The position numbers were made by a program, and so were the translations under genes. From Gemmiger formicilis (GTDB taxonomy: Bacteria; Bacillota; Clostridia; Oscillospirales; Ruminococcaceae): a stretch of DNA of 64,000 nt. A model generated the notes under the pieces. It was not told the DNA's origin. It searched no databases and saw only the letters and a program-made list of their open reading frames with translations. Positions 50,109-58,468 of the stretch are shown here, one piece after another. Position 1 is the stretch's first letter; every line of letters begins with the position of its first letter. The stretch spans positions 46,582-110,581 of the forward strand of contig NZ_JACJJP010000008.1 in the NCBI RefSeq assembly GCF_016900095.1. The letters run 5' to 3'.

Positions 50109-50179
50109 TTTTGCGTTCGTGCTATTATTTTTGCATTCGTGTCGATTTTTTCGCTATTTTGTTTTTGATTTGTTAAAAT
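50109..50179 (+). promoter_or_regulatory. LytTR-type (AgrA-like) site and promoter of agrBD
   Basis: TTTTGCGTTCGTG (50109-50121) and TTTTGCATTCGTG (50129-50141) start 20 bases apart. TAAAAT (50174-50179) lies 32 bases beyond the second. The -35 region (TCGCTA) is weak. The core TGCGTTCGT is close to the LytTR half-site consensus, in which I recall a central GTT. Confidence 0.7.
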
Positions 50180-50202
50180 GACGGCATCAGGAGTTGATCC
50201 CT

Positions 50203-50766
50203 ATGGATACTTTGGCAGCAAGAGTAACACGCTTCTTTCTGCAAAAGCATTACATTGAATCTGAACAGGCCGAATGGTTTCAATACGGCCTTACCCGCCG
50301 GATGATGGGGTGCCTTACTTTCCTTTTACTCCTCCCTGTCGGAGCCATTCTCGTCGGATGGATCGGCTCTTTCCTCTACCTGTACAGCTTTCGCTTTCTG
50401 CGAACACGGACCGGTGGTTACCACGCAAAAACGCCGCACGGCTGCCTGCTGACCTCGCTTGGTACCATGTTTGCGGTGCTGGCCTTGGCAAAAACTTTTC
50501 ATTCGCCACTTCTCATAGGTGCTGTTTTGTTTGCCGCAGCCCTGTGTATTTTTGTACTGGCGCCCGCAAACAACGCTTCGCTTCACCTGACAGCCAATGA
50601 AATTGCCGCTATTCGGCCACTGGCCCGCCTTCGCCTTGCTTGCGTTGTCCTTATTAGTTGCTTGCTGTTATACATCTGTGAGCCACTGGCAAGTTGTATG
50701 GCGTTCTCGCTGTTGGCGGTTGCGGTCATGCTTATATTGACAAATTTGGGGCTTGGCGCGCAGTAA
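50203..50766 (+). CDS. AgrB-like peptide-processing membrane protease
   Basis: 187 residues from ATG 50203 (AGGAG ten bases upstream). The catalytic pair is His74 and Cys81 in TRTGGYHAKTPHGCLLTS, with the seven-residue spacing of S. aureus AgrB. About five hydrophobic helices are present (CLTFLLLLPVGAILVGWIGS, LLIGAVLFAAALCIFVLAP and others). It should cut and cyclise the AgrD-like peptide encoded 41 bases downstream. Confidence 0.92.
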   Translation: MDTLAARVTRFFLQKHYIESEQAEWFQYGLTRRMMGCLTFLLLLPVGAILVGWIGSFLYLYSFRFLRTRTGGYHAKTPHGCLLTSLGTMFAVLALAKTFHSPLLIGAVLFAAALCIFVLAPANNASLHLTANEIAAIRPLARLRLACVVLISCLLLYICEPLASCMAFSLLAVAVMLILTNLGLGAQ

Positions 50767-50807
50767 TGCGCTTTGTAAGCATTTAACTATTTAGGAGGGA
50801 AACTGCC

Positions 50808-50966
50808 ATGAAAACAAAAGAACCGTTTGCACAAAGTCTGATCCATAAGGCGGCCCAGGCGATCGTTCATCGGGAACTCTATGGTTGGCCGCCGGACAGC
50901 CCCTGGGGTGCTTACCAGCCCCACCGCCCCGAAAAAACTCTGCCCAAACCGCAGGAAAAGAAGTAA
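50808..50966 (+). CDS. AgrD-like autoinducer precursor peptide (Cys-free)
   Basis: 52 codons, short enough to be missed by ordinary gene calling. AGGAGGG (50793-50799) is nine bases before the ATG. The N-terminal amphipathic part (FAQSLIHKAAQAIVHREL) and the charged, Pro-rich C-terminus (PHRPEKTLPKPQEKK) match the three-part plan of AgrD. The middle, YGWPPDSPWGAYQP, has no cysteine. A serine (DSPWGAY) could form a lactone ring instead, as in the enterococcal GBAP peptide. A terminator follows. The exact ring residues are uncertain. Confidence 0.75.
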   Translation: MKTKEPFAQSLIHKAAQAIVHRELYGWPPDSPWGAYQPHRPEKTLPKPQEKK

Positions 50967-50999
50967 GAGCTGCTGTTAAAAGCGGTCTCGCCAATTCAG

Positions 51000-51041
51000 G
51001 CCCGCCGCATCGCGTATGCGGCGGGCTATTTGTTTGATTTT
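51000..51041 (+). terminator. Terminator of agrBD
   Basis: GCCCGCCGCAT (51000-51010) pairs with ATGCGGCGGGC (51016-51026), followed by a T-rich run. Confidence 0.8.
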
Positions 51042-51091
51042 GGGTTTCCATACGTCCATTCATATGAACTTCTATACGGGGAGGAACCACA

Positions 51092-51982
51092 GTGGAATCT
51101 ACCAAAGACCGCAAAAAAGCCTATGCAAGGGAGCCGTTACGCTCCATTTTGGCCGCTGTTGCCTCGGCAATCGTCACTTCTGTCCTGACGTTCCTTCTGA
51201 CCAACGCCACTACAGAAAACACCATTGTAACAGAGATGTCCGAGTACTTTTCCTCTGTCGATAAAAGCATGAGCTTCAAACAGGCGCTCGCCACAGTTTA
51301 TGAAGGCAACCAAGAACTGCAAAACCAAGTCCAGCAACTTCAACAAACAAACGGACAGTTAAACACACAGGTTGAAGCCGCGCCAGAGGTCACTTTCTTC
51401 AGCCCTTCACTGGTGCAAGACGGTCTGGAAATTGCAGGAAATCAGCAGAATGGAGTGGCGATGATTAATGGAAGAACGTATATTTCAGCGGAAGCGGCCG
51501 ACCCGTTTCTGAATGGAACGATCACTTTTGACCAAGAGCAAAACATTTTGGCGGCTGGCAACACCGAAACAGTTGCTGTAACAAAAGAGGAGTTGCTCAA
51601 TACCAATGTACTTTATGACGGTGATCGGTACAGTATTATCCCCAACAACGATACCGAAGTTCTTACTGTTGCGGGAAGCGAATATCGAAAAGGTATATTG
51701 CTTAATGAAAGCCAGTATTATGATTGTTATGTCCTACTCAATCTAAAAAATGATTATTCTACATTACAAATCGAAATTGGCCGCCTGGATGGAAGTGATA
51801 AAACAGATGCCGAGTTGGAAGTATATCTCGATGATGAGCTGAGCACGACCTATAGCATTTCGGCCAGCACACCAATACAAACTATTGAGATTCCTCTCAA
51901 CTATGCCAACAGTATGAAGTTGCGAATAGTGGCGGATGGTACCGCAAAGTATTGCATCGTTAACCCCGTGTTGATTAAATAA
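51092..51982 (+). CDS. Membrane-anchored NPCBM-like domain protein
   Basis: 296 residues from GTG with GGGGAGG upstream. A basic start leads to one membrane helix (ILAAVASAIVTSVLTFLL), an outside coiled coil (ELQNQVQQLQQTNGQLNTQV), and a middle beta domain. The C-terminal ~110 residues (EYRKGILLNESQYYDCYVLL, then DAELEVYLDDELSTTY, then MKLRIVADGTAKYCIV) resemble the NPCBM carbohydrate-binding fold. Likely a surface or sensor protein. It has its own terminator and no obvious agr repeats upstream. Confidence 0.65.
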   Translation: MESTKDRKKAYAREPLRSILAAVASAIVTSVLTFLLTNATTENTIVTEMSEYFSSVDKSMSFKQALATVYEGNQELQNQVQQLQQTNGQLNTQVEAAPEVTFFSPSLVQDGLEIAGNQQNGVAMINGRTYISAEAADPFLNGTITFDQEQNILAAGNTETVAVTKEELLNTNVLYDGDRYSIIPNNDTEVLTVAGSEYRKGILLNESQYYDCYVLLNLKNDYSTLQIEIGRLDGSDKTDAELEVYLDDELSTTYSISASTPIQTIEIPLNYANSMKLRIVADGTAKYCIVNPVLIK

Positions 51983-52035
51983 AGGTATGCCCCAATAAAA
52001 GTTGCGCCCCATTCTTTTATACTGTTTTATACTAC

Positions 52036-52071
52036 GCCTGCCGCATACACAATGCGGCAGGCTCTGTTTTT
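52036..52071 (+). terminator. Intrinsic terminator
   Basis: GCCTGCCGCAT (52036-52046) pairs with ATGCGGCAGGC (52052-52062), then TCTGTTTTT. Confidence 0.85.
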
Positions 52072-52163
52072 CTGTAGCACAATTTATTTCGTTAAATGTA
52101 TCAAAAGTTGAAAGGTTTAGGCGATAAGATACCCTCATAGCAAAGCGGAGGGAGGGAAACACG

Positions 52164-52484
52164 GTGCAGCCGAATGAGCGGCGCAGAAAGATCATCGAGA
52201 TACTGAATCTGCGCCGCCATGACACGATGCAGAATCTCGCCAACGAATTCGGCGTATCACGGCTCACGATTTATCGGGATCTTTTGATTTTGGAAGAGGA
52301 CTATCCCCTCATCCGCGTTTCCGGCCGTGCGGGCGGCATTGCTTTCCCCGATGGGTATTGTGCAAATAAGCACTATCTGAGTTCCCGTCAAGCCGATGCC
52401 ATCCGCAGAAATTTGGAAGTGATTCGACCAGAAGATCGAGCAATTTTTCAAAGCATCCTCGACGACTTTGCTATACCTGGGTAA
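52164..52484 (+). CDS. DeoR-type helix-turn-helix protein
   Basis: 106 residues from GTG with GGAGGGAGGG upstream. The N-terminal winged helix (RRKIIEILNLRRHDTMQNLA, then FGVSRLTIYRDLLILEEDY) is of the DeoR type. There is no sugar-binding domain; the C-terminal ~40 residues are helical. Genes like this precede the helicase/recombinase region in related elements and may regulate excision. Confidence 0.75.
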   Translation: MQPNERRRKIIEILNLRRHDTMQNLANEFGVSRLTIYRDLLILEEDYPLIRVSGRAGGIAFPDGYCANKHYLSSRQADAIRRNLEVIRPEDRAIFQSILDDFAIPG

Positions 52485-52868
52485 CACCAGCCTTCACCTT
52501 GACAACTTCATACCCAGCACGGCAGGTACGTTCCTGCCCCAGCGAGCGACGCGGGAGGGCGCGCCGGGACGTGCGGAGGCAACTTCGCACCGAGCGATTT
52601 GACCCGTCCCCCAAGCAGCCCCGGCGGGCTGCCTTGCCACGACCTGGGGCGGCCCACAATGATACGCCTGTTGCCCCGCACGTCAGACGGGGTGGCCGAG
52701 CCCCGGTTGCAATCCTTAGACCCCGGCAGAGCCAGTGAGCGGCCGTTTGCCAGCGGCCCGCCTGTCATGTTCCCGATGCCAGGGGTGCGAGCGGCAAATG
52801 TGGCATACATGTTATTACTTCTTTTTCTTCTTTTCTTTCTTTTCCGACTTCAACAACCCCATGTGTTG
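52485..52868. ncRNA. GC-rich structured non-coding stretch
   Basis: Nearly 400 bases without a convincing gene, very GC-rich. Hairpins visible: GGCAGG/CCTGCC (52521-52538), GTGCGGAG/CTTCGCAC around a GCAA tetraloop (52571-52590), and GCAGCCC/GGGCTGC around CGGC (52615-52632). A frame on the minus strand is open for 100 codons but reads like non-protein sequence. I recall very similar stretches recurring in gut Firmicute elements. It could be a structured RNA, an oriT or another DNA site; no choice is possible from one copy. Confidence 0.35.
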
Positions 52869-54986
52869 ATGTCGAACCCGTGCGGCGCAGCGCAGCAAGC
52901 CGCTGCGCCGTATCATTTTGCCATCAACAAACCCTGTTGCGGGGAGGGATGCCCTATCTTTCAATCCGAACCCATCGGCTATGCCACGGCCCATCAGATG
53001 CTGGAAACCATCTTCCGCCAACAACTGCCCACCCACGGTATGGCGGTGCGGGAAGGGCAGATCAAGCTCTGCCACGCCATGCTCGACGCCTTATATAATA
53101 AGGATGTCACCCTTTGCGACGCGGGCGTTGGCCTCGGCAAGACTTATGCGTATCTGGTTGCCTGTCTGCTCTGGCAGAGCCAGCGGCCGCGGGCCTTGTG
53201 GCAGCCGGTCGTGATCTCCACGGCCAGTGTGGCTTTGCAGGAGGCGATCCTGCAAGAATACATTCCGTTTTTGTCGTCTGTATTATTACAATACGGATAT
53301 TTAGACACACCAATCCAAGCTGTACTGCGCAAGGGCAAGGAGCGCTTTGTTTGTGATCTCCGCCTGCTGGAACGGCAGCGGCAGATGGCGCAGCGCGGCG
53401 AGCGGTTTGCCCGGCGGGCCGTAATTCTGCGGCAGGCGCTGGGCTGCCTTGATTTGGACAAGCTGCCCGGCCTGTCGGGCTTCGACCGACGGCAAATCTG
53501 CGTGCCCGAGCACTGCCCGCGGCTCTGCCCCGCGCGCAGCCGCTGCCGTTACCAGCGGTATCTGCGGGAATCGAACGGCCCGGCCGTTTCCATCCAGGTC
53601 TGCAACCACAATTACCTGCTGGCCGACGCCCTGCACCGGCAGAATGGCTGGAAGCCGCTGTTGCGCGATTACCAGGCCGCCGTGATCGACGAAGCCCACC
53701 GCCTGCCCGAAGCGGCGGAACAAATGCTGACCAAACAGCTTTCCATAAAAGGGCTGCGGCAACTGATTCACCGGCTGGAACAACAGCACCTGACCCGCGG
53801 CGCCCAGAAACTACGCGCTACGACCGAAATGTTGGCCGCAGCCTACCAGCCGCAAGCGCCGAATCGGGCACGGGCAGATCGGCAGGTTCCATATCAGACA
53901 ACCCCAGAGCGCCAGGCGGCACTGGCTGCCTTGCAAACCTGCATTGGCGAGCTGTTGCGGCGATACCCAGCCCGAATACCGACCTCCCTGTGCCACCAGC
54001 TTCAGGACGCAAGCAAAACGGCCGCGCTGTTTGCCTGGCCGCAGGAAGATTGGATTGCCTATATCGAATATGGCACCGTATCAGATAAGCAAACCGATAC
54101 AGAGTTTACCCTCTATGCGGTGCCCCGCGACCAACCCGGCTATTTGCGCGATATGCTGTGGCAGCGGGAGAAGCCCGCTATTTTGACTTCCGGCACCTTG
54201 GCCGCGGGGCACGACTTCACCCACGTCCGGCGGCGGCTGGGATTGCAAGGCGGCTTGGCCGTACAGAACGTACAGGTTGCCTCCCCCTTCGACTATGCGA
54301 AAGACTGCCTGCTTTTGTTTCCGCCGCGGCCGTCTGCTCACAAAGTGGACAGGCCCATTGAGAAAGAAACGCACTATGAGCGCCTGGCCCGACAAATCGA
54401 GCAGCTTGTGCGCACGGCCCGCGGCCATACGCTGGTGCTGTTCACCTCGTATGACCAGATGGGTCATGTGTACGAACAGTTGGAAGGAAAACTGCCGGTG
54501 CCGCTGTTCAAAGCCCCGCGCGGCGGGCAGTTGTTTGTGGAGCAGTTCAAACGCTGCGACAACGCCGTGCTGCTGGCGGGCGGCCCCTGTTGGGAGGGCG
54601 TGGACTTTCCCGGCGATATTGTTTCGCTGCTGGTGATCGTGCGGCTGCCCTTCCCCGTGCCGAACCCGGTACGGGAAGCCCGGCGGCAGCAATACCCTGA
54701 TCTGCACAGTTACATCCAGGCCGAGATCGTGCCCGAGATGCAGCAGAAACTGCGGCAGGGCTTCGGCCGCGCCATCCGCACCGAGACCGACAGTTGCGCG
54801 GTCGCCATTCTTGACCTGCGGGCTGCCCCTGGCGGGCGGTATCACCGGGCGGTGCTGGAGGCACTGCCAGCCGGCATCCCGATTGCCACCAAAACAGAAG
54901 ATATACAACCCTTTCTCCGGGCTCGCAAAGGCCCGGATTTCTTTTTGCCAGACTTTGAAAATGACCCGAACGAAAAACAGCAATAG
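52869..54986 (+). CDS. DinG/XPD-like ATP-dependent helicase
   Basis: About 705 residues from ATG 52869; the frame is open back to 52599, and no good ribosome binding site fixes the start. Walker A is DAGVGLGKTYAYLVA; the DEAH-type box is AAVIDEAHRLPE. A Cys-rich segment CVPEHCPRLCPARSRC is the likely iron-sulfur cluster site between them, as in DinG/XPD. C-terminal helicase motifs include LVLFTSYDQMGHVYEQL, LAGGPCWEGVDFPG and LRQGFGRAIRTETD. Likely unwinds DNA during element processing. Confidence 0.85.
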   Translation: MSNPCGAAQQAAAPYHFAINKPCCGEGCPIFQSEPIGYATAHQMLETIFRQQLPTHGMAVREGQIKLCHAMLDALYNKDVTLCDAGVGLGKTYAYLVACLLWQSQRPRALWQPVVISTASVALQEAILQEYIPFLSSVLLQYGYLDTPIQAVLRKGKERFVCDLRLLERQRQMAQRGERFARRAVILRQALGCLDLDKLPGLSGFDRRQICVPEHCPRLCPARSRCRYQRYLRESNGPAVSIQVCNHNYLLADALHRQNGWKPLLRDYQAAVIDEAHRLPEAAEQMLTKQLSIKGLRQLIHRLEQQHLTRGAQKLRATTEMLAAAYQPQAPNRARADRQVPYQTTPERQAALAALQTCIGELLRRYPARIPTSLCHQLQDASKTAALFAWPQEDWIAYIEYGTVSDKQTDTEFTLYAVPRDQPGYLRDMLWQREKPAILTSGTLAAGHDFTHVRRRLGLQGGLAVQNVQVASPFDYAKDCLLLFPPRPSAHKVDRPIEKETHYERLARQIEQLVRTARGHTLVLFTSYDQMGHVYEQLEGKLPVPLFKAPRGGQLFVEQFKRCDNAVLLAGGPCWEGVDFPGDIVSLLVIVRLPFPVPNPVREARRQQYPDLHSYIQAEIVPEMQQKLRQGFGRAIRTETDSCAVAILDLRAAPGGRYHRAVLEALPAGIPIATKTEDIQPFLRARKGPDFFLPDFENDPNEKQQ

Positions 54987-54998
54987 GAGGTAACACCC

Positions 54999-55379
54999 AT
55001 GCGCGCCATCTGCTTTATCCAGGAAACCAGAGACTCTGACCTGACCCTGCGCCAGCAGCAGCTCATCTGCCACCGTGCCCTGCGCAAACTGCTCTGGCCC
55101 TGCGAACTCGAGCTGTTTGCCCAGGCCGGTACCGAGGAACAGCCGCTCTCACTGCGCCCCGGCATGGTGGACCTGCTGCGGGCTGCCGCGGCGGGCGAGG
55201 TGGATGTTCTGGTCGTCACCGACATTCCCCACCTGCACTGCGGCCGCGCCGAGCTAGACGGCCTGCTCATGTCGCTGCTGCAATACGGCGTCCACACGTT
55301 TGGTGCGAACGACGGCCAGTGGATCGAGCCGGGTGGACGGCATTGGATGATATTGCCGGGGTATGACTGTGAGGAATAA
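54999..55379 (+). CDS. Degenerate resolvase-like protein
   Basis: 126 residues; AGGAGG precedes the ATG. The layout follows the serine-recombinase catalytic domain: MRAICFIQETRDSDLTLRQQ in place of the usual Y-x-R-x-S strand, then AAAGEVDVLVVTDIPHLHCG in place of the VKSLSRLSR segment. The catalytic Ser and key Arg residues are not conserved, so it should not cut DNA. It may be a regulatory partner of the recombinases downstream. Confidence 0.6.
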   Translation: MRAICFIQETRDSDLTLRQQQLICHRALRKLLWPCELELFAQAGTEEQPLSLRPGMVDLLRAAAAGEVDVLVVTDIPHLHCGRAELDGLLMSLLQYGVHTFGANDGQWIEPGGRHWMILPGYDCEE

Positions 55380-55394
55380 GGCGGAGGTGCCAAA

Positions 55395-55793
55395 GTGGAT
55401 CAGAAAACTTTAGAGAAAACGCTGTATCATCCCCGCGCCTGGGTCTATGTACGGGCTGCTGAATATGGCCCTGCACTGTCAGAGTTGTGCGCGTCGGCAC
55501 GGTGTGCCGGGTATGTGCTGGCAGGCCAGAGCTATGATCTGCCACAGCGGTTGTTGGGGCGCCATTCGGGACGAAATGCCCTGCTGCGTGCTGTCCGGAA
55601 AGGGCTTATTGACGATGTATTCATTACGCGGCTTTCTCAACTCTCCAGAAAACGTGGTCGGCTGCGCCGCATTTTGTTACGGTTCCAACGCAAGGGCGTC
55701 CGCATCCACACAAACGAGATCGACCTGCGGTATGACCTGTACCGCCACGGGCTGGACAACGTCCTGGTAGGAGGCTTCTCCACTCATGACTAA
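55395..55793 (+). CDS. Second degenerate resolvase-like protein
   Basis: 132 residues from GTG with GGAGG upstream. AWVYVRAAEYGPALSELCA stands where active enzymes have Y-x-R-V-S, and NALLRAVRKGLIDDVFITRL then SQLSRKRGRLRRILL match the later part of the resolvase domain better than its neighbour does. The catalytic Ser is missing. It overlaps the start of the next small gene by eight bases. Confidence 0.6.
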   Translation: MDQKTLEKTLYHPRAWVYVRAAEYGPALSELCASARCAGYVLAGQSYDLPQRLLGRHSGRNALLRAVRKGLIDDVFITRLSQLSRKRGRLRRILLRFQRKGVRIHTNEIDLRYDLYRHGLDNVLVGGFSTHD

Positions 55794-55956
55794 TGGCAAT
55801 ACAGCGTCTGCACTTATACAACACGAAATCCAATACGCCGCAGCGTTGGAAATTCTGCACAACCTTTTGGCGCAGCACCTGATCGACCAGGCCAACGCCC
55901 GGCGGGCTGCTGTTGCTCTTGCCGAAATCTTCGGCGTTTTGCGGCGGTCGATTTAG
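55786..55956 (+). CDS. SHOCT-like small protein
   Basis: 56 residues. AGGAGG (55769-55774) is 11 bases before the ATG. The sequence is one or two helices (LIQHEIQYAAALEILHNLLA, then HLIDQANARRAAVALAEIFG), resembling the SHOCT-type small proteins that precede large serine recombinases on such elements. It may modulate the recombinase; function unproven. Confidence 0.6.
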   Translation: MTNGNTASALIQHEIQYAAALEILHNLLAQHLIDQANARRAAVALAEIFGVLRRSI

Positions 55957-56064
55957 TGGTTCTCGTGAATGGATAAACCACCGCTCTTGTGGTAGTGTTG
56001 TCGTTGCCAAAGGTTGGTCGCCGTTACTGTCGGCAGCAGCAAAACCACAAAGGAGGAATCCCGT

Positions 56065-57612
56065 ATGCCGCAAATTCAGGTCATCGCCCCGCTGCGGGCC
56101 AGAGAACCGGCCAAACTGCGGGTTTGCGCCTATGCCCGCGTCAGCAGCGATTCCGCCGATCAACTCAATTCCTTTGCCTCGCAGGTGCGGTATTACACCA
56201 ACCTGATCGCCGGCAACGAGGATTGGACGCTGGTGGATATTTACGCCGACCGCGGCATCACCGGCACAAGCACAGCCAAACGAACCGAGTTCCAGCGCAT
56301 GATGGAGGATTGCCGCAAAGGCAAGATCGACCGCATTCTGGTCAAATCGCTCTCCCGCTTTGCCCGCAACACCCAGGACTGTATCGCCGCCCTGCGGGAA
56401 CTGCGCCAGCTTGGCGTGACGGTGGTGTTCGAGAAAGAACACATCAACACCGGCACAATGGCCAACGAGATGCTCATCAGCATGATGAGTGCCTTTGCGC
56501 AGGAAGAATCGGTTTCGATCTCCAAGAATATGCGTAAAGGAGCCGTCATGCGGATGCAGAACGGCACATTCCGTATCTCGATGCCGCCATACGGCTACAG
56601 GTATGATGCGTCGGGAATTCTTGCCATCGAGCCATCTGAAGCGGCCATCGTGCAGGAAATCTTTGCGGCGTTTCTGAGCGGCGCCAATCTAGCGAAAATT
56701 GCAGAGGCCATGCAGATGCGCGGCGTGCCGAAACTCCGGGGAGAGTGCAAGTGGAGCAAACACGGTATCCGATATATCCTGACGAATGAGCGGTATATGG
56801 GAGATCAGCGATTCCGTAAATCCTTTCGGACGGATACGCTTCCTTATAAAAAGGTAGACAATCGCGGCCAGATGCCACAGTTTTACATGGCAGGCACCCA
56901 TCCGGCCATCATCGAGCAAGAGATATTTCAAAAGGCGCAAACCTTACTTGCACAACACGGCCAACAATTTGGGCATGATCCTGTCAAGCATGATTCGCCC
57001 TGGGCCGGTGTGTTGTACTGCGCTGTATGCGGAGCGCCACTCTATCACCGATTGATCAACGGTCGGGAATACTGGGGCTGTTCCCTGCATCTGAAAGACA
57101 GACAAAGCTGTACGCTTCCTGCTGTTGCAGAAACAGACCTTGCGGCTTGCTTTTATGCGATGCTTGAAAAGTTGCAACAAAACTCTTGCCGCATACTGGA
57201 AGATCATCTCGAAAGGCTGGAACAAATCCAAGAACGGCTGTTGGCATCTGCGCCTGGCAGAAGTCATCTTCAACAACAAATGGCCGATCTTCTATCGCAG
57301 AGTCACACACTCAGTCGCCTGTTGGCGAATGGCTGTGTCGACTCTGCCTTTTTTATTGCCCAGAACAATGGCATACAAAAGAAGCTGGCGGAAATAAAGG
57401 ACAAGATACAGCAACAGCAGTGTGAAAACGACCTGGAAGAAGTGATCGACCGCACACGCGATTTGATTGCCTATATACAGGACATCCAACTGCCCCATGA
57501 AAACAATGTGCTGTTGGAGCCGGTCATCACAAAGGCGACAGTCAAAGAATCTGGCGTTGTTTTTACCCTCGTAAACGGTCTTGAATTTGAGGAACGGTGG
57601 TGGAAACGATGA
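56065..57612 (+). CDS. Large serine recombinase 1
   Basis: 515 residues from ATG 56065 with AAAGGAGG eight bases upstream. Resolvase domain: VCAYARVSSDSADQLNSFAS (catalytic Ser27) and ILVKSLSRFARNTQDCIAAL. Recombinase domain near residues 180-300 (KWSKHGIRYILTNERYMGD), a zinc-ribbon with GVLYCAVCGAPLYHR and GCSLHLKDRQSCTLP, then a coiled coil. Full length, all catalytic residues visible. It probably integrates and excises the element together with the next two proteins. Confidence 0.92.
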   Translation: MPQIQVIAPLRAREPAKLRVCAYARVSSDSADQLNSFASQVRYYTNLIAGNEDWTLVDIYADRGITGTSTAKRTEFQRMMEDCRKGKIDRILVKSLSRFARNTQDCIAALRELRQLGVTVVFEKEHINTGTMANEMLISMMSAFAQEESVSISKNMRKGAVMRMQNGTFRISMPPYGYRYDASGILAIEPSEAAIVQEIFAAFLSGANLAKIAEAMQMRGVPKLRGECKWSKHGIRYILTNERYMGDQRFRKSFRTDTLPYKKVDNRGQMPQFYMAGTHPAIIEQEIFQKAQTLLAQHGQQFGHDPVKHDSPWAGVLYCAVCGAPLYHRLINGREYWGCSLHLKDRQSCTLPAVAETDLAACFYAMLEKLQQNSCRILEDHLERLEQIQERLLASAPGRSHLQQQMADLLSQSHTLSRLLANGCVDSAFFIAQNNGIQKKLAEIKDKIQQQQCENDLEEVIDRTRDLIAYIQDIQLPHENNVLLEPVITKATVKESGVVFTLVNGLEFEERWWKR

Positions 57613-58457
57613 AACAGCAAACAGAGAAGAACCGTAAACAACCGTTTGGATACGGTGTACAGGAGGGCTTGATTTGCTGCCTCCCCGCCGAGGCCGAAAC
57701 GGTTCAAGAAATCTATCGCCTATATATAAAAGGTATATCCATTGTGCAAATCGCAAAGGCAATGACCGTGCGGGGTGTTCTCTACCGCCAGGATGTTCCA
57801 GATTGGAACAAAAACATGGTGGCTCGCATTTTGGACGATTCACGCTATACCGGGCAACCACCGTATCCTGCCATCCTCGAGCAGAACCTTTTCGATCAGG
57901 TTTATGGATTGAGACAAAAGAACAGGTCGCTTCAGCTTACCAATCAGAACATTCGCTGGATTCGGGCCAAAGTTTCCTGCGCCCAATGCGGAACGCGGCT
58001 TATACGGAAAACGGACAAACGCCATCGCGGGACGATATGGTGCTGCCCCCAGTGTGCCATGACGACACGTCCTGTACCGGACGATGAATTGGTCCAACTG
58101 ATCACAAGCAAATTGGCCGCCGCTGCGGACGCGCTTGAACATTCGCGGTTGCCAGAACCCGGAAGCCCGATTACCCTGCAGGAGCTTTGCTTGCGGCGAG
58201 AGTTTGACCGGGCACTATATGCGCCGCAACCTGATGTGGAACAGTTGCTTGCGCTGTCGCAAAAAATCACTGCCGAAGCCTATCAGCGCAGCCAATGTTC
58301 AAGTATTTGGCTGACGGCTCAGATTCGCAATCGGCTGCTTGCTTGGCAGCCCGATATGCCGTTGAAGCAGGAAGTGTTTGAAGCCGTTGTTTCCAAAATA
58401 CTGCTGACAGCCGAGGCCGGCATACAGATACAACTCACCAATCAGCAAATTCTATAA
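57609..58457 (+). CDS. Recombinase-like protein lacking the catalytic domain
   Basis: About 282 residues; ATG 57609 overlaps the previous stop (ATGA), and GTG 57597 is also in frame. It starts directly with QPFGYGVQEGLICCLPAEAE, equivalent to the recombinase domain of its neighbours, then WNKNMVARILDDSRYTGQPP, and a zinc-ribbon (VSCAQCGTRLIRK, then WCCPQCAM). The whole resolvase catalytic domain is absent. It could still bind att DNA and act as a directionality factor or subunit. Confidence 0.8.
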   Translation: MKQQTEKNRKQPFGYGVQEGLICCLPAEAETVQEIYRLYIKGISIVQIAKAMTVRGVLYRQDVPDWNKNMVARILDDSRYTGQPPYPAILEQNLFDQVYGLRQKNRSLQLTNQNIRWIRAKVSCAQCGTRLIRKTDKRHRGTIWCCPQCAMTTRPVPDDELVQLITSKLAAAADALEHSRLPEPGSPITLQELCLRREFDRALYAPQPDVEQLLALSQKITAEAYQRSQCSSIWLTAQIRNRLLAWQPDMPLKQEVFEAVVSKILLTAEAGIQIQLTNQQIL

Positions 58458-58468
58458 GAAGGTAGACC

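Noticed and set aside
52508..52810. 100-codon minus-strand protein
   Set aside because: No ribosome binding site and a Pro/Gly/Arg composition typical of translated non-coding GC-rich DNA.
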